From positions 1-9,050 of the forward strand of contig JAUVPN010000087.1 of assembly GCA_030598645.1 (NCBI GenBank): a stretch of 9,050 bases of DNA, in the 5' to 3' direction. Origin of the DNA: Hyphomicrobium sp. (lineage in GTDB: Bacteria > Pseudomonadota > Alphaproteobacteria > Rhizobiales > Hyphomicrobiaceae). Position numbers and translations under genes: made by a program. Positions 1-6,778 of this stretch are shown here, piece after piece; position 1 is the first letter of the stretch; each line of letters opens with the position of its first letter. The notes beneath the pieces were generated by a model, which ran no database searches, had not been told where the DNA came from, and worked only from the letters and a program-made list of their open reading frames with translations.

Positions 1-335
1 AATATCATGCCGCGAAGGAAGCGCAAGGCCTCAATGAGGCAAAAGTCGCTGACCTCGAGGATCGTTTAAGGCGGGCCGACGTGATCGATACCTCAAAGTT
101 GTCCGGAGCGACGGTGAAGTTTGGCGCGATGGTCACGCTTGTCGATGAGGATACCGACGAAAAAGTCAAATACCAAATTGTCGGGGATTATGAGGCAAAC
201 GTGCGCGAAGGAAAGATCTCTATTTCTTCACCAATTGCACGCGCGCTCATTGGTAAGTCGAAGAATGACAGCGTTGAGGTTGTGACGCCAAAGGGCGCTC
301 GTTCATATGAGATTCTGAAAATCGAATGGAAGTAG
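1..335 (+). CDS. greA: Transcription elongation factor GreA, 3' part (5' end outside window)
   Basis: GreA binds in the secondary channel of RNA polymerase and stimulates cleavage of backtracked transcripts. The reading frame is open from base 3 and gives about 110 residues before the TAG at 333-335. It begins with YHAAKEAQG, which in GreA directly follows the acidic coiled-coil tip, so the catalytic tip itself lies just outside the window. The rest of the second coiled-coil helix ([14 protein letters not shown]) and the whole C-terminal FKBP-like domain are present, including [10 protein letters not shown] and an ending in EILKIEW. The family is usually about 158 residues, so roughly the last two thirds is seen. 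The GTG at 81 is an internal valine codon, not a start. The next gene is convergent, with only 12 bp between the stop codons and no visible terminator hairpin there. Confidence 0.95.
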   Translation, partial: YHAAKEAQGLNEAKVADLEDRLRRADVIDTSKLSGATVKFGAMVTLVDEDTDEKVKYQIVGDYEANVREGKISISSPIARALIGKSKNDSVEVVTPKGARSYEILKIEWK

Positions 336-347
336 CGCGCTTCCGGC

Positions 348-836
348 TCACCTTGCAGAATCACGCGGCAACGTAATGGGCACGCCAGGGTCGCGCTTAG
401 CGCGGCGTATAGTGAGGAACGTCTTGACGCTGGCCACGTTGGGTGCTGCCGTGAGTTCATTTAATACAAACCCTTGGAAGGTCGACAGATCTCGCGCAAC
501 GCATTTTAACATGAAATCACTCTCGCCTGAGAGCATGTAGGCTTCGCGTACCAGCGGCCAACCGAGCACCAGATTTTCAAAGGCGCGCAGCTCCGGTTCG
601 GCCTGGTTGTGCAACCCGACCATTGCGAACGCTGCCAGCACGAAGCCTAGCGCGGGCTCGTCAAGGAGCACCGTGTAGCCTGCAATCAGCCCGGCTTCCT
701 CAAGCGCACGCACTCGTCGTAAGCATGGCGGTGCGGATAGACCGACACGATTGGCGAGCGCGACGTTGGTCATGTGTCCATCGCGCTGCAACTCTTTAAG
801 GATGCGCCAGTCAATTGCGTCGAGGCGGACGGACAT
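348..836 (-). CDS. Lrp/AsnC family transcriptional regulator
   Basis: This 162-residue protein has the normal length and layout of an Lrp/AsnC regulator. An N-terminal winged helix-turn-helix spans about residues 4-60: LDAIDWRILKELQRDG, then the recognition region around LSAPPCLRRVRALEEAGLI. A C-terminal ligand-binding/oligomerisation (RAM) domain covers about 65-150 and contains the family's G-E-S-D turn (SGESDFMLK). Such proteins form dimers to octamers and often respond to amino acids; the ligand cannot be told from sequence. The ATG at 834-836 is preceded on the minus strand by AAAGGG eight bases upstream, a moderate ribosome-binding site. The gene is divergent from the ELM1-family gene with about 190 bp between them, so it may control itself and/or that neighbour. 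I saw no convincing promoter or operator for it. Lrp-type genes beside greA are, as I remember, common in Rhizobiales. Confidence 0.92.
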   Translation of the reverse strand: MSVRLDAIDWRILKELQRDGHMTNVALANRVGLSAPPCLRRVRALEEAGLIAGYTVLLDEPALGFVLAAFAMVGLHNQAEPELRAFENLVLGWPLVREAYMLSGESDFMLKCVARDLSTFQGFVLNELTAAPNVASVKTFLTIRRAKRDPGVPITLPRDSAR

Positions 837-966
837 AGGAACAGCCCTTTTTTGGGTGGCGGCTATTTATGGCTTTGCATAGCGCCGCCTGCTGGGCTTT
901 CGCAACTAACACAGGATACGTACCGGGCGTAGACTTCAGTTGGTGCGTTACTATAGGGGATGGCAA

Positions 967-981
967 CGGCCGTTTCGGCCG
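967..981. repeat. GC-rich perfect hairpin in the leader upstream of the ELM1-family gene
   Basis: CGGCCG-TTT-CGGCCG forms a six-base-pair, all-GC stem with a three-base loop, about 46 bases before the start codon at 1028. It lies in the non-coding stretch between the divergent Lrp-type and ELM1-family genes (837-1027). It could be a structured part of the 5' leader or a protein-binding site. There is no T-run after it, so it is not a terminator for the plus strand. Apart from this, I see no clear promoter in the gap. Confidence 0.4.
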
Positions 982-1027
982 GAAGAGGACTCGACTCTTG
1001 AAACGCCAGCGGGGAAAAATAGGTTCG

Positions 1028-2044
1028 ATGACGGAAATTACGGAAAGCACTAGTCATTCTATTGATCGGCCGCTAGCCGGGGCGCGGGCGTGGATCATCA
1101 CGACGGGCGAGAAGGGCATGGATGTTCAGGCGCAAGGCCTGGCCGAAGCGTTGGGTCTCGACTACGAAATGAAGCATGTTTCACCGAGAGGCTTTTGGAG
1201 GATTGCAGCACCTTGGGGCCCCGTGGCGCCGGGCGAGCGCTTCGGGGAGGTCGGAACGCCGTTCGGGCCGCCTTGGCCAGACGTTGCGGTATCTTTGGGC
1301 CGCGGCAGCGTTCCCTACATGCGCGCCCTGCGGCGCAAATCAGGACCTGAGACGTTCACCGTCGTCATGCAGGACCCAAAGACGGGGCTCGGCACAGCAG
1401 ATGTGATCTGGGTTCCCCAGCACGATCGCCTGCGCGGTAGCAATGTCATTACTACGCTGACGGCTCCGCACAGCTTTACGGTCGAGCGGTTCTCCGAGCT
1501 GCGTCGCAATGTGCCTGCTGATATATCCGCTTTGCCGCATCCGCGAGTGGCGGTCATTCTGGGTGGAAAGAACGGGGTTTACAAGTTCACCGACGCCGAC
1601 GATGTCCGTTTAAGAACTGCTCTCCAATCGCTGGGGAACTTGGGAGTGGGCTTTATGATCACGCCGTCACGCCGCACCCATCCGCGGTTGCTCGATGTGG
1701 TCGATGCGGCGACACGGAATTGGCCGCGTATTCTTTGGAATGGCGAGGATCCCAACCCCTATGCCGACTTCCTTGCGCATGCTGACCTGCTCGTCGTGAC
1801 CGCGGACAGTGTGAATATGACCGGAGAGGCGTGCGCCACGGGACGACCGGTACTCGTCTTTAGCCCCTCTGGTGGCTCAGCCAAGTTTGACCGCTTTCAT
1901 GCTGCTCTGGAAGCGCGCGGCGCGACGCGACCGTTGCCCGATCAACTGGAAGCAATCCCCGATTGGAGTTACGAACCTGTGCACTCCGTTAGCGATCTCG
2001 CCGAGCAGATCGAGCAGTTCTGGCGTGTGCGCCGCTTTGCTTAG
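1028..2044 (+). CDS. ELM1-family (COG3660/DUF1022) GT-B-like protein
   Basis: This 338-residue protein belongs to the family named after plant ELM1, which recruits dynamin-related protein to mitochondria for fission. The bacterial members have no established role and look like GT-B-fold glycosyltransferase relatives. Family segments seen are VSLGRGSVPYMRALR (about 88-102), VPQHDRLRGSNVITT (129-143), VILGGKNGVYKFT (176-188), TPSRRTHPRLL (212-222) and a sugar-nucleotide-binding-like C-terminal lobe, VVTADSVNMTGEACATGRPV (256-275) then SAKFDRF. No signal peptide or membrane helix is visible, so it is probably cytosolic. I chose the ATG at 1028 because the family homology begins just after it; the frame stays open back to 869, but that extension looks non-coding. 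The ribosome-binding site is weak. The CPBP gene starts 17 bp after the stop, suggesting co-transcription. The family call is firm; the biochemical function is unknown. Confidence 0.88.
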   Translation: MTEITESTSHSIDRPLAGARAWIITTGEKGMDVQAQGLAEALGLDYEMKHVSPRGFWRIAAPWGPVAPGERFGEVGTPFGPPWPDVAVSLGRGSVPYMRALRRKSGPETFTVVMQDPKTGLGTADVIWVPQHDRLRGSNVITTLTAPHSFTVERFSELRRNVPADISALPHPRVAVILGGKNGVYKFTDADDVRLRTALQSLGNLGVGFMITPSRRTHPRLLDVVDAATRNWPRILWNGEDPNPYADFLAHADLLVVTADSVNMTGEACATGRPVLVFSPSGGSAKFDRFHAALEARGATRPLPDQLEAIPDWSYEPVHSVSDLAEQIEQFWRVRRFA

Positions 2045-2061
2045 TCAAGGGGAAGAAGGGC

Positions 2062-2790
2062 GTGGGGAACTTCTTCTCTCGAAGTGAGCCGCTGAGGGCA
2101 GGGGGTACTCTTTCCACCTACGAACCCTCACCCCTGCGCCGTATTCGGCTCGCCGTGGAGCTTCTACTTCTATACGTTGGCGCGCCACTCGCGATGACGA
2201 CGGCCGTGCATGACTATCGGCTGCCGGTCTTCATAGCGCTGGTGCCGGTATTGATCTTTGTGATGTGTTTTTTGCTTGTTGACCAGGCTTTCTCTCTTAA
2301 ACAAGAACTGACTCGAGGGTTTGGCGTGGGCACGATATTGTCGATCTTGACCGTCTTCATAATCGGCGGCGGAGCCGTTACACTTTTTATCTTTCACTAT
2401 CACCCGAATTGGTTGTTCGAGTTTCCGCGCAACCGTCCCCAGACCTATACTCAAGTTATGCTGCTCTACCCCGCCATGTCGGTGGTCGTGCAGGAACTCG
2501 TCTATAGGACTTTCTATTTCCACCGCTACGGCCCCCTGTTTGGTAATGCGTGGTGGCTAGCGATCGTGTTCAACGGAGCACTGTTCGGATTTGGCCATAT
2601 TGTTATTGGCACACAACTAGCTGTGCTCGGCACCATGGTCGCGGGCATCCTGTTTGCCATCCGCTACGCGTTCACGCGTTCCTTTTGGGCGGTGTTCTTG
2701 GAGCACACGCTTTGGGGCGCACTTGTCTTCACCGTTGGGCTCGGTCGATTCTTTTTTACCGGGGTTCCGATCATAGGCTGGCGTTGGTAG
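2062..2790 (+). CDS. CPBP-family intramembrane metalloprotease homologue
   Basis: This 242-residue, strongly hydrophobic protein has about six predicted membrane helices (roughly 32-50, 55-74, 93-113, 136-153, 165-186, 190-230 region). It carries the CPBP (CAAX protease and bacteriocin-processing) motifs in order: QELVYR (144-149) in place of EExxxR, FGFGH (175-179) matching FxxxH, and EHTLWG (214-219) where HxxxN is more usual. The family comprises Rce1-like glutamate-dependent membrane endopeptidases. The Q for E at the first motif position and the missing Asn in the third could mean altered or lost protease activity, although I recall a proteobacterial subfamily with QExxYR and LEHxLxG. 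I chose the GTG at 2062 because a purine-rich ribosome-binding stretch (AAGGGGAAGAAGGG, 2047-2060) precedes it and the next in-frame starts lie inside the first helix. It is probably an operon partner of the ELM1-family gene. The substrate is unknown. Confidence 0.85.
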   Translation: MGNFFSRSEPLRAGGTLSTYEPSPLRRIRLAVELLLLYVGAPLAMTTAVHDYRLPVFIALVPVLIFVMCFLLVDQAFSLKQELTRGFGVGTILSILTVFIIGGGAVTLFIFHYHPNWLFEFPRNRPQTYTQVMLLYPAMSVVVQELVYRTFYFHRYGPLFGNAWWLAIVFNGALFGFGHIVIGTQLAVLGTMVAGILFAIRYAFTRSFWAVFLEHTLWGALVFTVGLGRFFFTGVPIIGWRW

Positions 2791-2805
2791 CAACACCGCC
2801 ATGCA

Positions 2806-2834
2806 TTGAGAAAGTGCCGGCGATCGGTTAGAAA
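2806..2834 (+). promoter_or_regulatory. Candidate sigma-70 promoter for ettA
   Basis: TTGAGA (2806-2811) and TAGAAA (2829-2834) are 17 bp apart, in the 87 bp gap between the CPBP gene and ettA. The -35 box matches consensus at five of six positions and the -10 box at four. A start about 35 bases before the ettA ATG would leave a short leader holding the AGAGG ribosome-binding site (2864-2868). The call rests only on sequence match and position; read-through from the upstream genes is equally possible. Confidence 0.3.
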
Positions 2835-2877
2835 GCCGCTAATTCCCATCACACCAGATAGTCAGAGGCGCCAAACG

Positions 2878-4536
2878 ATGGCCACGCCGCAATACGTTTA
2901 TCATATGTCGAACCTCTCCAAGACCTATCCGGGGGGAAAGCAGGTCCTGAAAGATATTTCTTTGTCGTTTCTACCAGGGGCCAAAATTGGCGTCGTCGGA
3001 CTTAACGGGTCGGGCAAGTCAACGCTGCTCAAAATCATGGTTGGACATATCACCGATTACGTCGGCGAAGCATGGGCGGCTGAGGGAATAAAGGTCGGGT
3101 ACCTTGCCCAAGAACCGGAGCTGGATTCTGAAAAGGACGTGCTCGGCAATGCCATGGAAGGCGTTGGAGACAAGAAGGGGCTGATCGATCGTTATAATGA
3201 GCTTGCCACAAACTATTCCGACGAGACAGCAGAAGAAATGGCAGAACTGCAGGACGCGATCGACGCACAGGACCTTTGGGATCTCGATACGCAAGTGGAA
3301 CAGGCACTGGACGCGTTGCGATGTCCGCCGGGAGACGCTGACGTCACCAAGCTTTCGGGTGGCGAGCGTCGGCGCGTCGCGTTAACACGTCTATTGTTGT
3401 CCAAGCCGGATATTCTGCTGCTCGATGAACCGACCAATCACCTAGACGCTGAAAGCGTTGCGTGGCTGGAACGCTACCTTAAGGAATACTCTGGTTGCGT
3501 AATCTTAGTGACCCACGATCGCTACTTCCTCGACAATATTACCGAGTGGACACTGGAGTTGGACCGCGGAGAGGGTGTTCCCTATAAGGGCAACTACTCA
3601 AGATGGCTTGAGCAGAAGGCCAAGCGCTTGGAGATGGAGAAAGGCCAAGAGGAGGCGAAACAACGCACCTTGAAGCGAGAGCTGGAATGGATCCGCGCCT
3701 CGCCCCAGGCGCGCCAGGCCAAATCAAAGGCACGAATTACGGCCTACGAGAAACTTGCCGAGGAGGCAGGGCGCGAACAGTCCGGCCGTGCGACGATCCA
3801 GATTGCGCCGGGCCCTCGGCTCGGCGAGCTTGTTGTTGAGGCTTCTGGGCTGACAAAAGGCTTCGGCGATCGGCTGTTAATCGAAGACCTTTCTTTCAAG
3901 CTGCCCCCCGGTGGCATCGTCGGTGTTATTGGGCCAAACGGCGCGGGTAAGACCACCCTGTTCAAGATGTTTACCGGGCAAGAAAAACCCGACGCCGGTG
4001 CCATTAGGCTCGGTGAGACGGTCGAACTTTCCTATGTCGATCAGTCCCGGGATCACCTCGATGACAAGAAGACGGTATGGGAGGAAGTCTCGGGTGGATT
4101 AGACCAGCTCTTGGTTGGCAAGCGCGAGATGCCGAGCCGCGCGTACGTTGGCTGGTTCAACTTCAAGGGACCTGATCAGCAGAAAAAGGTGGGGTTGCTC
4201 TCTGGAGGTGAGCGCAATCGCGTGCACCTTGCGAAATTGCTCAAAGAGGGTGGCAACCTATTGTTGCTCGACGAACCGACCAATGATCTCGACACCGAAA
4301 CGTTGTCTGCGCTTGAAGCGGCACTTGAAGACTTCCCGGGTTGCGCCGTGATCATTAGTCACGATCGCTTTTTCCTCGATCGCATTGCGACCCATATCCT
4401 CGCTTTCGAAGGCGACAGCCACGTGGAATGGTTTGAAGGGAATTTTGCCGACTACGAAGAGGACAAAAGGCGCCGTTTGGGCGATGCTGCTATTGAGCCT
4501 CACCGCATCAAGTTTAAGAAGTTTGCCAGGGGTTAG
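2878..4536 (+). CDS. ettA: Energy-dependent translational throttle protein EttA (ABC-F)
   Basis: EttA is a cytosolic ABC-F ATPase that binds the ribosomal E site and gates the first elongation steps according to the ATP/ADP level. The 552 residues match the family length (E. coli about 555). Two ABC domains are intact. The first has Walker A GLNGSGKST (41-49), signature LSGGE (159-163), Walker B LLDEPTNHLD (181-190) and switch His213. The second has GPNGAGKTT (352-360), LSGGE (441-445), LLDEPTNDLD (463-472) and His495. The EttA 'arm' insertion (about 90-135) contacts L1 in known structures, and the charged P-site linker (about 240-305) contains the EttA-like WLEQKAKRL and ARQAKSKARITAYEKL. 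There are no membrane segments. I chose the ATG at 2878 because the protein then aligns with the family N-terminus (ATPQYVYHMSNLSKTYPGGK) and AGAGG lies nine bases upstream; the open frame from 2806 is non-coding. A terminator-like repeat follows. Confidence 0.96.
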   Translation: MATPQYVYHMSNLSKTYPGGKQVLKDISLSFLPGAKIGVVGLNGSGKSTLLKIMVGHITDYVGEAWAAEGIKVGYLAQEPELDSEKDVLGNAMEGVGDKKGLIDRYNELATNYSDETAEEMAELQDAIDAQDLWDLDTQVEQALDALRCPPGDADVTKLSGGERRRVALTRLLLSKPDILLLDEPTNHLDAESVAWLERYLKEYSGCVILVTHDRYFLDNITEWTLELDRGEGVPYKGNYSRWLEQKAKRLEMEKGQEEAKQRTLKRELEWIRASPQARQAKSKARITAYEKLAEEAGREQSGRATIQIAPGPRLGELVVEASGLTKGFGDRLLIEDLSFKLPPGGIVGVIGPNGAGKTTLFKMFTGQEKPDAGAIRLGETVELSYVDQSRDHLDDKKTVWEEVSGGLDQLLVGKREMPSRAYVGWFNFKGPDQQKKVGLLSGGERNRVHLAKLLKEGGNLLLLDEPTNDLDTETLSALEAALEDFPGCAVIISHDRFFLDRIATHILAFEGDSHVEWFEGNFADYEEDKRRRLGDAAIEPHRIKFKKFARG

Positions 4537-4559
4537 TACTTTTCTGGACTGAGCGGAAT

Positions 4560-4630
4560 TGCTCGCCTCCGATCGCTAACCGGTTGTGCGAGGCGCTCGG
4601 ATGGTGACTGTCAACGGAGGCGGGCATTTT
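4560..4630 (+). terminator. Inverted repeat with T-run after ettA (probable terminator)
   Basis: TGCTCGCCTCCG (4560-4571) pairs over all 12 positions with CGGAGGCGGGCA (4615-4626), with one G-T wobble, and is followed at once by TTTT (4627-4630). The 43-base loop is long for a classic terminator but can fold within itself: CGAG-GCG-CTCG at 4589-4599 and the palindrome AACCGGTT at 4578-4585. It lies 24 bases after the ettA stop. It most likely ends the ettA transcript; a structured small RNA or a REP-like element is the alternative. The rest of the 173 bp gap before the GST-like gene holds no gene and only a weak 7 bp inverted repeat (4645-4651 with 4680-4686). Confidence 0.5.
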
Positions 4631-4709
4631 CTGACTTTCGCCAACTGCGCGCTGTGATTACGCCCTTGAAGGATTTCATCGCGCAGAGCACTACAGCGGG
4701 TAAATAGCC

Positions 4710-5330
4710 ATGTATCTGCTTTACGGTTTTCCAGGATCACGGACGACTCGAGTGACATGGACGCTCGAGGAAATTGGTGTGGATTATAGATTTGTAGCAA
4801 CGCGCCCACATTCTAGGATCGCTTATTCGGTGAATCCGAGTGGCAAACTTCCAGCTCTTAAAGTCGGTGACCAATCGATTATTGATTCCATTGCAATCTG
4901 TTCCTACTTGGCAGACTCCCATCCCGAAGCGGAACTTACATTCAGGCCGGGGACGATCGAGCGCGCTCAAATGGAAAGCTGGCTTCAGTTTGCAGCACTG
5001 GATCTAGAAGCCCCGCTTTGGATGTTCAATCGTCAGACAATGTTACTGCCTAAGTCGAAGCGCACGCCAGATATTCTCAAATTGTGCGCCGCGGATTGGG
5101 TCGCAGCAATCAAAACGATGGCTACTCGTCTTGGCGAAAACACTTACGCCATGGGAACTGTATTCACGGTTCCAGATGTTGTCCTGGGACACATCGGCCG
5201 ATGGGCATCAGCTGTCGACTTCCCAATCGAGCCAAGTTCCGTGGCGAAGTATTTTTGTCGCGTGCATAGACGCCCCGCACTGGCGCGCGCCCTGGAAAGG
5301 GAGAGTATTGCCGCGAGAGAGCTTAAATGA
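4710..5330 (+). CDS. Glutathione S-transferase family protein
   Basis: This 206-residue protein has the two-domain GST layout. The N-terminal thioredoxin-like domain (about 1-75) starts MYLLYGFPGSRTTRVTWTLEE, where Ser10 is in the usual place of the catalytic Ser/Cys. It continues with the glutathione-binding cis-proline segment NPSGKLPAL (42-50) and DSIAICSYLAD (59-69), which corresponds to the usual E/D-S-x-A-I-x-x-YL. The all-helical C-terminal domain (about 85-206) includes FTVPDVVLGH (152-161), the N-capping-box region, where Pro replaces the more common Ala before Asp. Cytosolic GSTs conjugate glutathione to electrophiles or act as thiol reductases; the substrate is unknown. It starts at ATG 4710 with only a weak ribosome-binding site. 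It is probably transcribed alone after the ettA terminator and meets the MlaC-like gene convergently 19 bp after its stop, with no clear hairpin between them. Confidence 0.9.
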   Translation: MYLLYGFPGSRTTRVTWTLEEIGVDYRFVATRPHSRIAYSVNPSGKLPALKVGDQSIIDSIAICSYLADSHPEAELTFRPGTIERAQMESWLQFAALDLEAPLWMFNRQTMLLPKSKRTPDILKLCAADWVAAIKTMATRLGENTYAMGTVFTVPDVVLGHIGRWASAVDFPIEPSSVAKYFCRVHRRPALARALERESIAARELK

Positions 5331-5349
5331 TCTCCCATCGCGCCAATTT

Positions 5350-5955
5350 CTATTTGTTAAGAGCGACGACTAGAGACTTTGGGTTTCCGCCATTATCACT
5401 GATGTAGTTCTGGAACAAGTTGTCTAGGAACGACGTCATCCAAAAACCAATGATCTGGGCGTCGCGAACTTTGTACGTCTTGCCACGGCGCACCACGAGC
5501 CAACGTACATCGTAGCTGTCGCCGCTGCGCAGCTTAACGCGGGTATCGACATATGTTCCATAGGTGGCACCGCGAGACTGCGCTGTCACAATGATGCGGG
5601 CAACTGGATAGCTAGGAGATTCCTTGGCTGCGTAACGGGCAATGAAGTTGACCATCCCGCTGTAATAGACAGGGCGATCAGATCGCGGAAGGCTTCGGGC
5701 GTACGACCCAAGAGCAGACAGACCTATGGAAGGTACGTCTGCGTTGGCAGCGAGGACTTTGGCAAACTGTGCCGATGAGCCCGAACGGTGGGCTGCCAAG
5801 AGTTCGTTAGCCACCCTCTTCATGTAACTGGCAGGGGTCTCAGCGCGTGTTGCAACGCTCGTCACCACCAGCGCTATGGCGGCCAGCACTAGCGTGCGTA
5901 CAACAAGAGAAAAATGGTTATGAGGCGTACTACGCAGCGACGTTCCAATAATCAT
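5350..5955 (-). CDS. MlaC/Ttg2D-like periplasmic phospholipid-binding protein
   Basis: This 201-residue exported protein has an N-terminal signal peptide: basic start, hydrophobic core LVLAAIALVVTSV, and a likely type I cleavage after TRA at residue 38. The mature part (about 40-199) resembles the MlaC/Ttg2 toluene-tolerance fold: the opening ASYMKRVANELLAAHRSG, the strands around TYGTYVDTRVKL and YDVRWLVVRRGKTYKVRDAQIIG (147-170), and the closing helix ending in NPKSLVVALN. MlaC proteins carry phospholipids between outer- and inner-membrane Mla complexes. No mlaD, mlaE, mlaF or mlaA lies in view, so this is an orphan copy here and its partner is unknown. The ATG at 5953-5955 has a clear ribosome-binding site AGGAG ten bases upstream (minus strand, 5966-5970). 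It is the last gene of a tightly packed minus-strand cluster. The family call is good but rests on overall pattern, as the family has no catalytic motif. Confidence 0.8.
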   Translation of the reverse strand: MIIGTSLRSTPHNHFSLVVRTLVLAAIALVVTSVATRAETPASYMKRVANELLAAHRSGSSAQFAKVLAANADVPSIGLSALGSYARSLPRSDRPVYYSGMVNFIARYAAKESPSYPVARIIVTAQSRGATYGTYVDTRVKLRSGDSYDVRWLVVRRGKTYKVRDAQIIGFWMTSFLDNLFQNYISDNGGNPKSLVVALNK

Positions 5956-5958
5956 ACT

Positions 5959-6117
5959 TTAGAGGCTCCTACAGGAAAACACAGGTCGCGGGGCACTGGT
6001 TGGACATACGAACACCCGCCGTTGCCTCTTCAACGCAGCAAGCCTTGCAGACAGCACTACAGTCAAAGCTTGGATGAGGATAACGACGATATTTTGAACG
6101 GATGTGGATTCAAACAT
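5959..6117 (-). CDS. Candidate small membrane protein (52 residues), unrecognised
   Basis: This short ORF exactly fills the space between the two larger minus-strand genes. Its ATG (6115-6117) overlaps the upstream stop by eight bases (ATGTTTGA), and its TAA ends three bases before the MlaC-like start. GGAG (minus strand, 6126-6129) sits eight bases before the ATG, a good ribosome-binding distance. The product would have one hydrophobic helix (about residues 8-28, IVVILIQALTVVLSARLAAL) followed by a basic stretch KRQRR and a tail with Cys and Pro. That is compatible with a single-span inner-membrane peptide, cytoplasmic side C-terminal. I recognise no family. Against it: the tail composition looks like unselected sequence, and a 159-base open stretch can occur by chance. 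If it is not a gene, the 154 bp is simply a leader for the MlaC-like gene. Confidence 0.35.
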   Translation of the reverse strand: MFESTSVQNIVVILIQALTVVLSARLAALKRQRRVFVCPTSAPRPVFSCRSL

Positions 6118-6754
6118 GAGCCGGGCTCCACCAATTGTACAATTGCTGAGGCGACCACATGGAATTGAAGCGGTAAAGTTCCTTAGGCGGGATCTGCCGT
6201 TGGCCGAGCAGAGCTGCCACACGGTCGATGTCTTCCTGCAACATGTGATTGGAGACACCTAGCAGCACCGATTTGTCGCGTTCAGGGTGCACCAGAATGA
6301 GTTCGTGCCGCGTGCCCGACAGCGAAGCGCGTAGATGGTGGGTAATGCCCGTGAATGAGTTAAGTGTGGCCCTCCAGGTGCGCGCGCGAAAATTCCTGCC
6401 ATCCGTCACGGTGACGATCGCATCGTCGATCTTGACCGAGCGGCGCACTGCAACCCGATCGAGTAGGCGCTTAAGGGGCAAACCGAGCAGATAGGCTAAA
6501 AAGACAATTGCTGCGAGGATTTGAGGCGCAAGCATCGGTCTTTGCGCCACAATTGCTCGGGTGTCTGGCGCAGCGGCAGCTTGTACTATCAGCAGCGTGC
6601 ACGCATAGCCTAGTGCAACCACGGTAGGTATGAGCAATAGCAGAAACGCTATGGAAGTGCGGCGCGAGCAGGTCTGAATGCTTGAGAAAGGGAGGACGGA
6701 GGGCAGCTGCGGCTCAATCCGGTCGAAAATGGCTGCACGCATTGCTAGGTCCAC
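6110..6754 (-). CDS. Conserved-type two-helix membrane protein with cytosolic PH-like domain, unknown function
   Basis: This 214-residue protein has two membrane helices (about 33-60 and 76-95) and a soluble C-terminal part (about 100-214). After KRLLDR the sequence alternates polar and hydrophobic strands (SVKIDDAIVTVTDG, FRARTWRATLNSF, HELILVHPERDKSVLL) and ends with a helix, DIDRVAALLG. This order resembles the bacterial PH-like domains found behind two-helix anchors, but that is inference. The segment GITHHLRASLSGTRHELILVHP looks like a conserved block I associate with unnamed alphaproteobacterial membrane proteins. By charge, the soluble domain should be cytosolic. The start is uncertain: GTG at 6752-6754 or ATG at 6740-6742, neither with a good ribosome-binding site. 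It heads a minus-strand cluster with the small ORF and the MlaC-like gene, which hints at an envelope role. I do not recognise a specific function. Confidence 0.75.
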   Translation of the reverse strand: MDLAMRAAIFDRIEPQLPSVLPFSSIQTCSRRTSIAFLLLLIPTVVALGYACTLLIVQAAAAPDTRAIVAQRPMLAPQILAAIVFLAYLLGLPLKRLLDRVAVRRSVKIDDAIVTVTDGRNFRARTWRATLNSFTGITHHLRASLSGTRHELILVHPERDKSVLLGVSNHMLQEDIDRVAALLGQRQIPPKELYRFNSMWSPQQLYNWWSPAHV

Positions 6755-6778
6755 AACTGACTGACAGATGCTGGGCAG

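Noticed and set aside
188..460. Minus-strand open frame of 90 codons across the greA 3' end and the regulator's end.
   Set aside because: It overlaps two well-supported genes in other frames, has no family resemblance and a shadow-like composition.
948..960. TTACTATAGGGGA resembles the core of a T7-type phage promoter.
   Set aside because: Only the last nine or so bases match. The upstream recognition part of a T7 promoter is absent and there is no phage gene nearby, so it is chance similarity.
869..1027. Upstream in-frame extension of the ELM1-family gene (53 extra residues).
   Set aside because: The extension resembles no family sequence, contains the GC hairpin, and the conserved protein starts naturally after the ATG at 1028.
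4645..4686. CTGCGCG and CGCGCAG inverted repeat before the GST-like gene.
   Set aside because: The arms are only seven bases and 28 bases apart, with no T-run or promoter alignment. It is too weak to call a site.
6132..6145. Perfect 14 bp palindrome CAATTGTACAATTG.
   Set aside because: It lies within the coding end of the two-helix membrane protein (codons for QQLYNW). About one such perfect palindrome is expected by chance in every 16 kb, so it is not significant without conservation.
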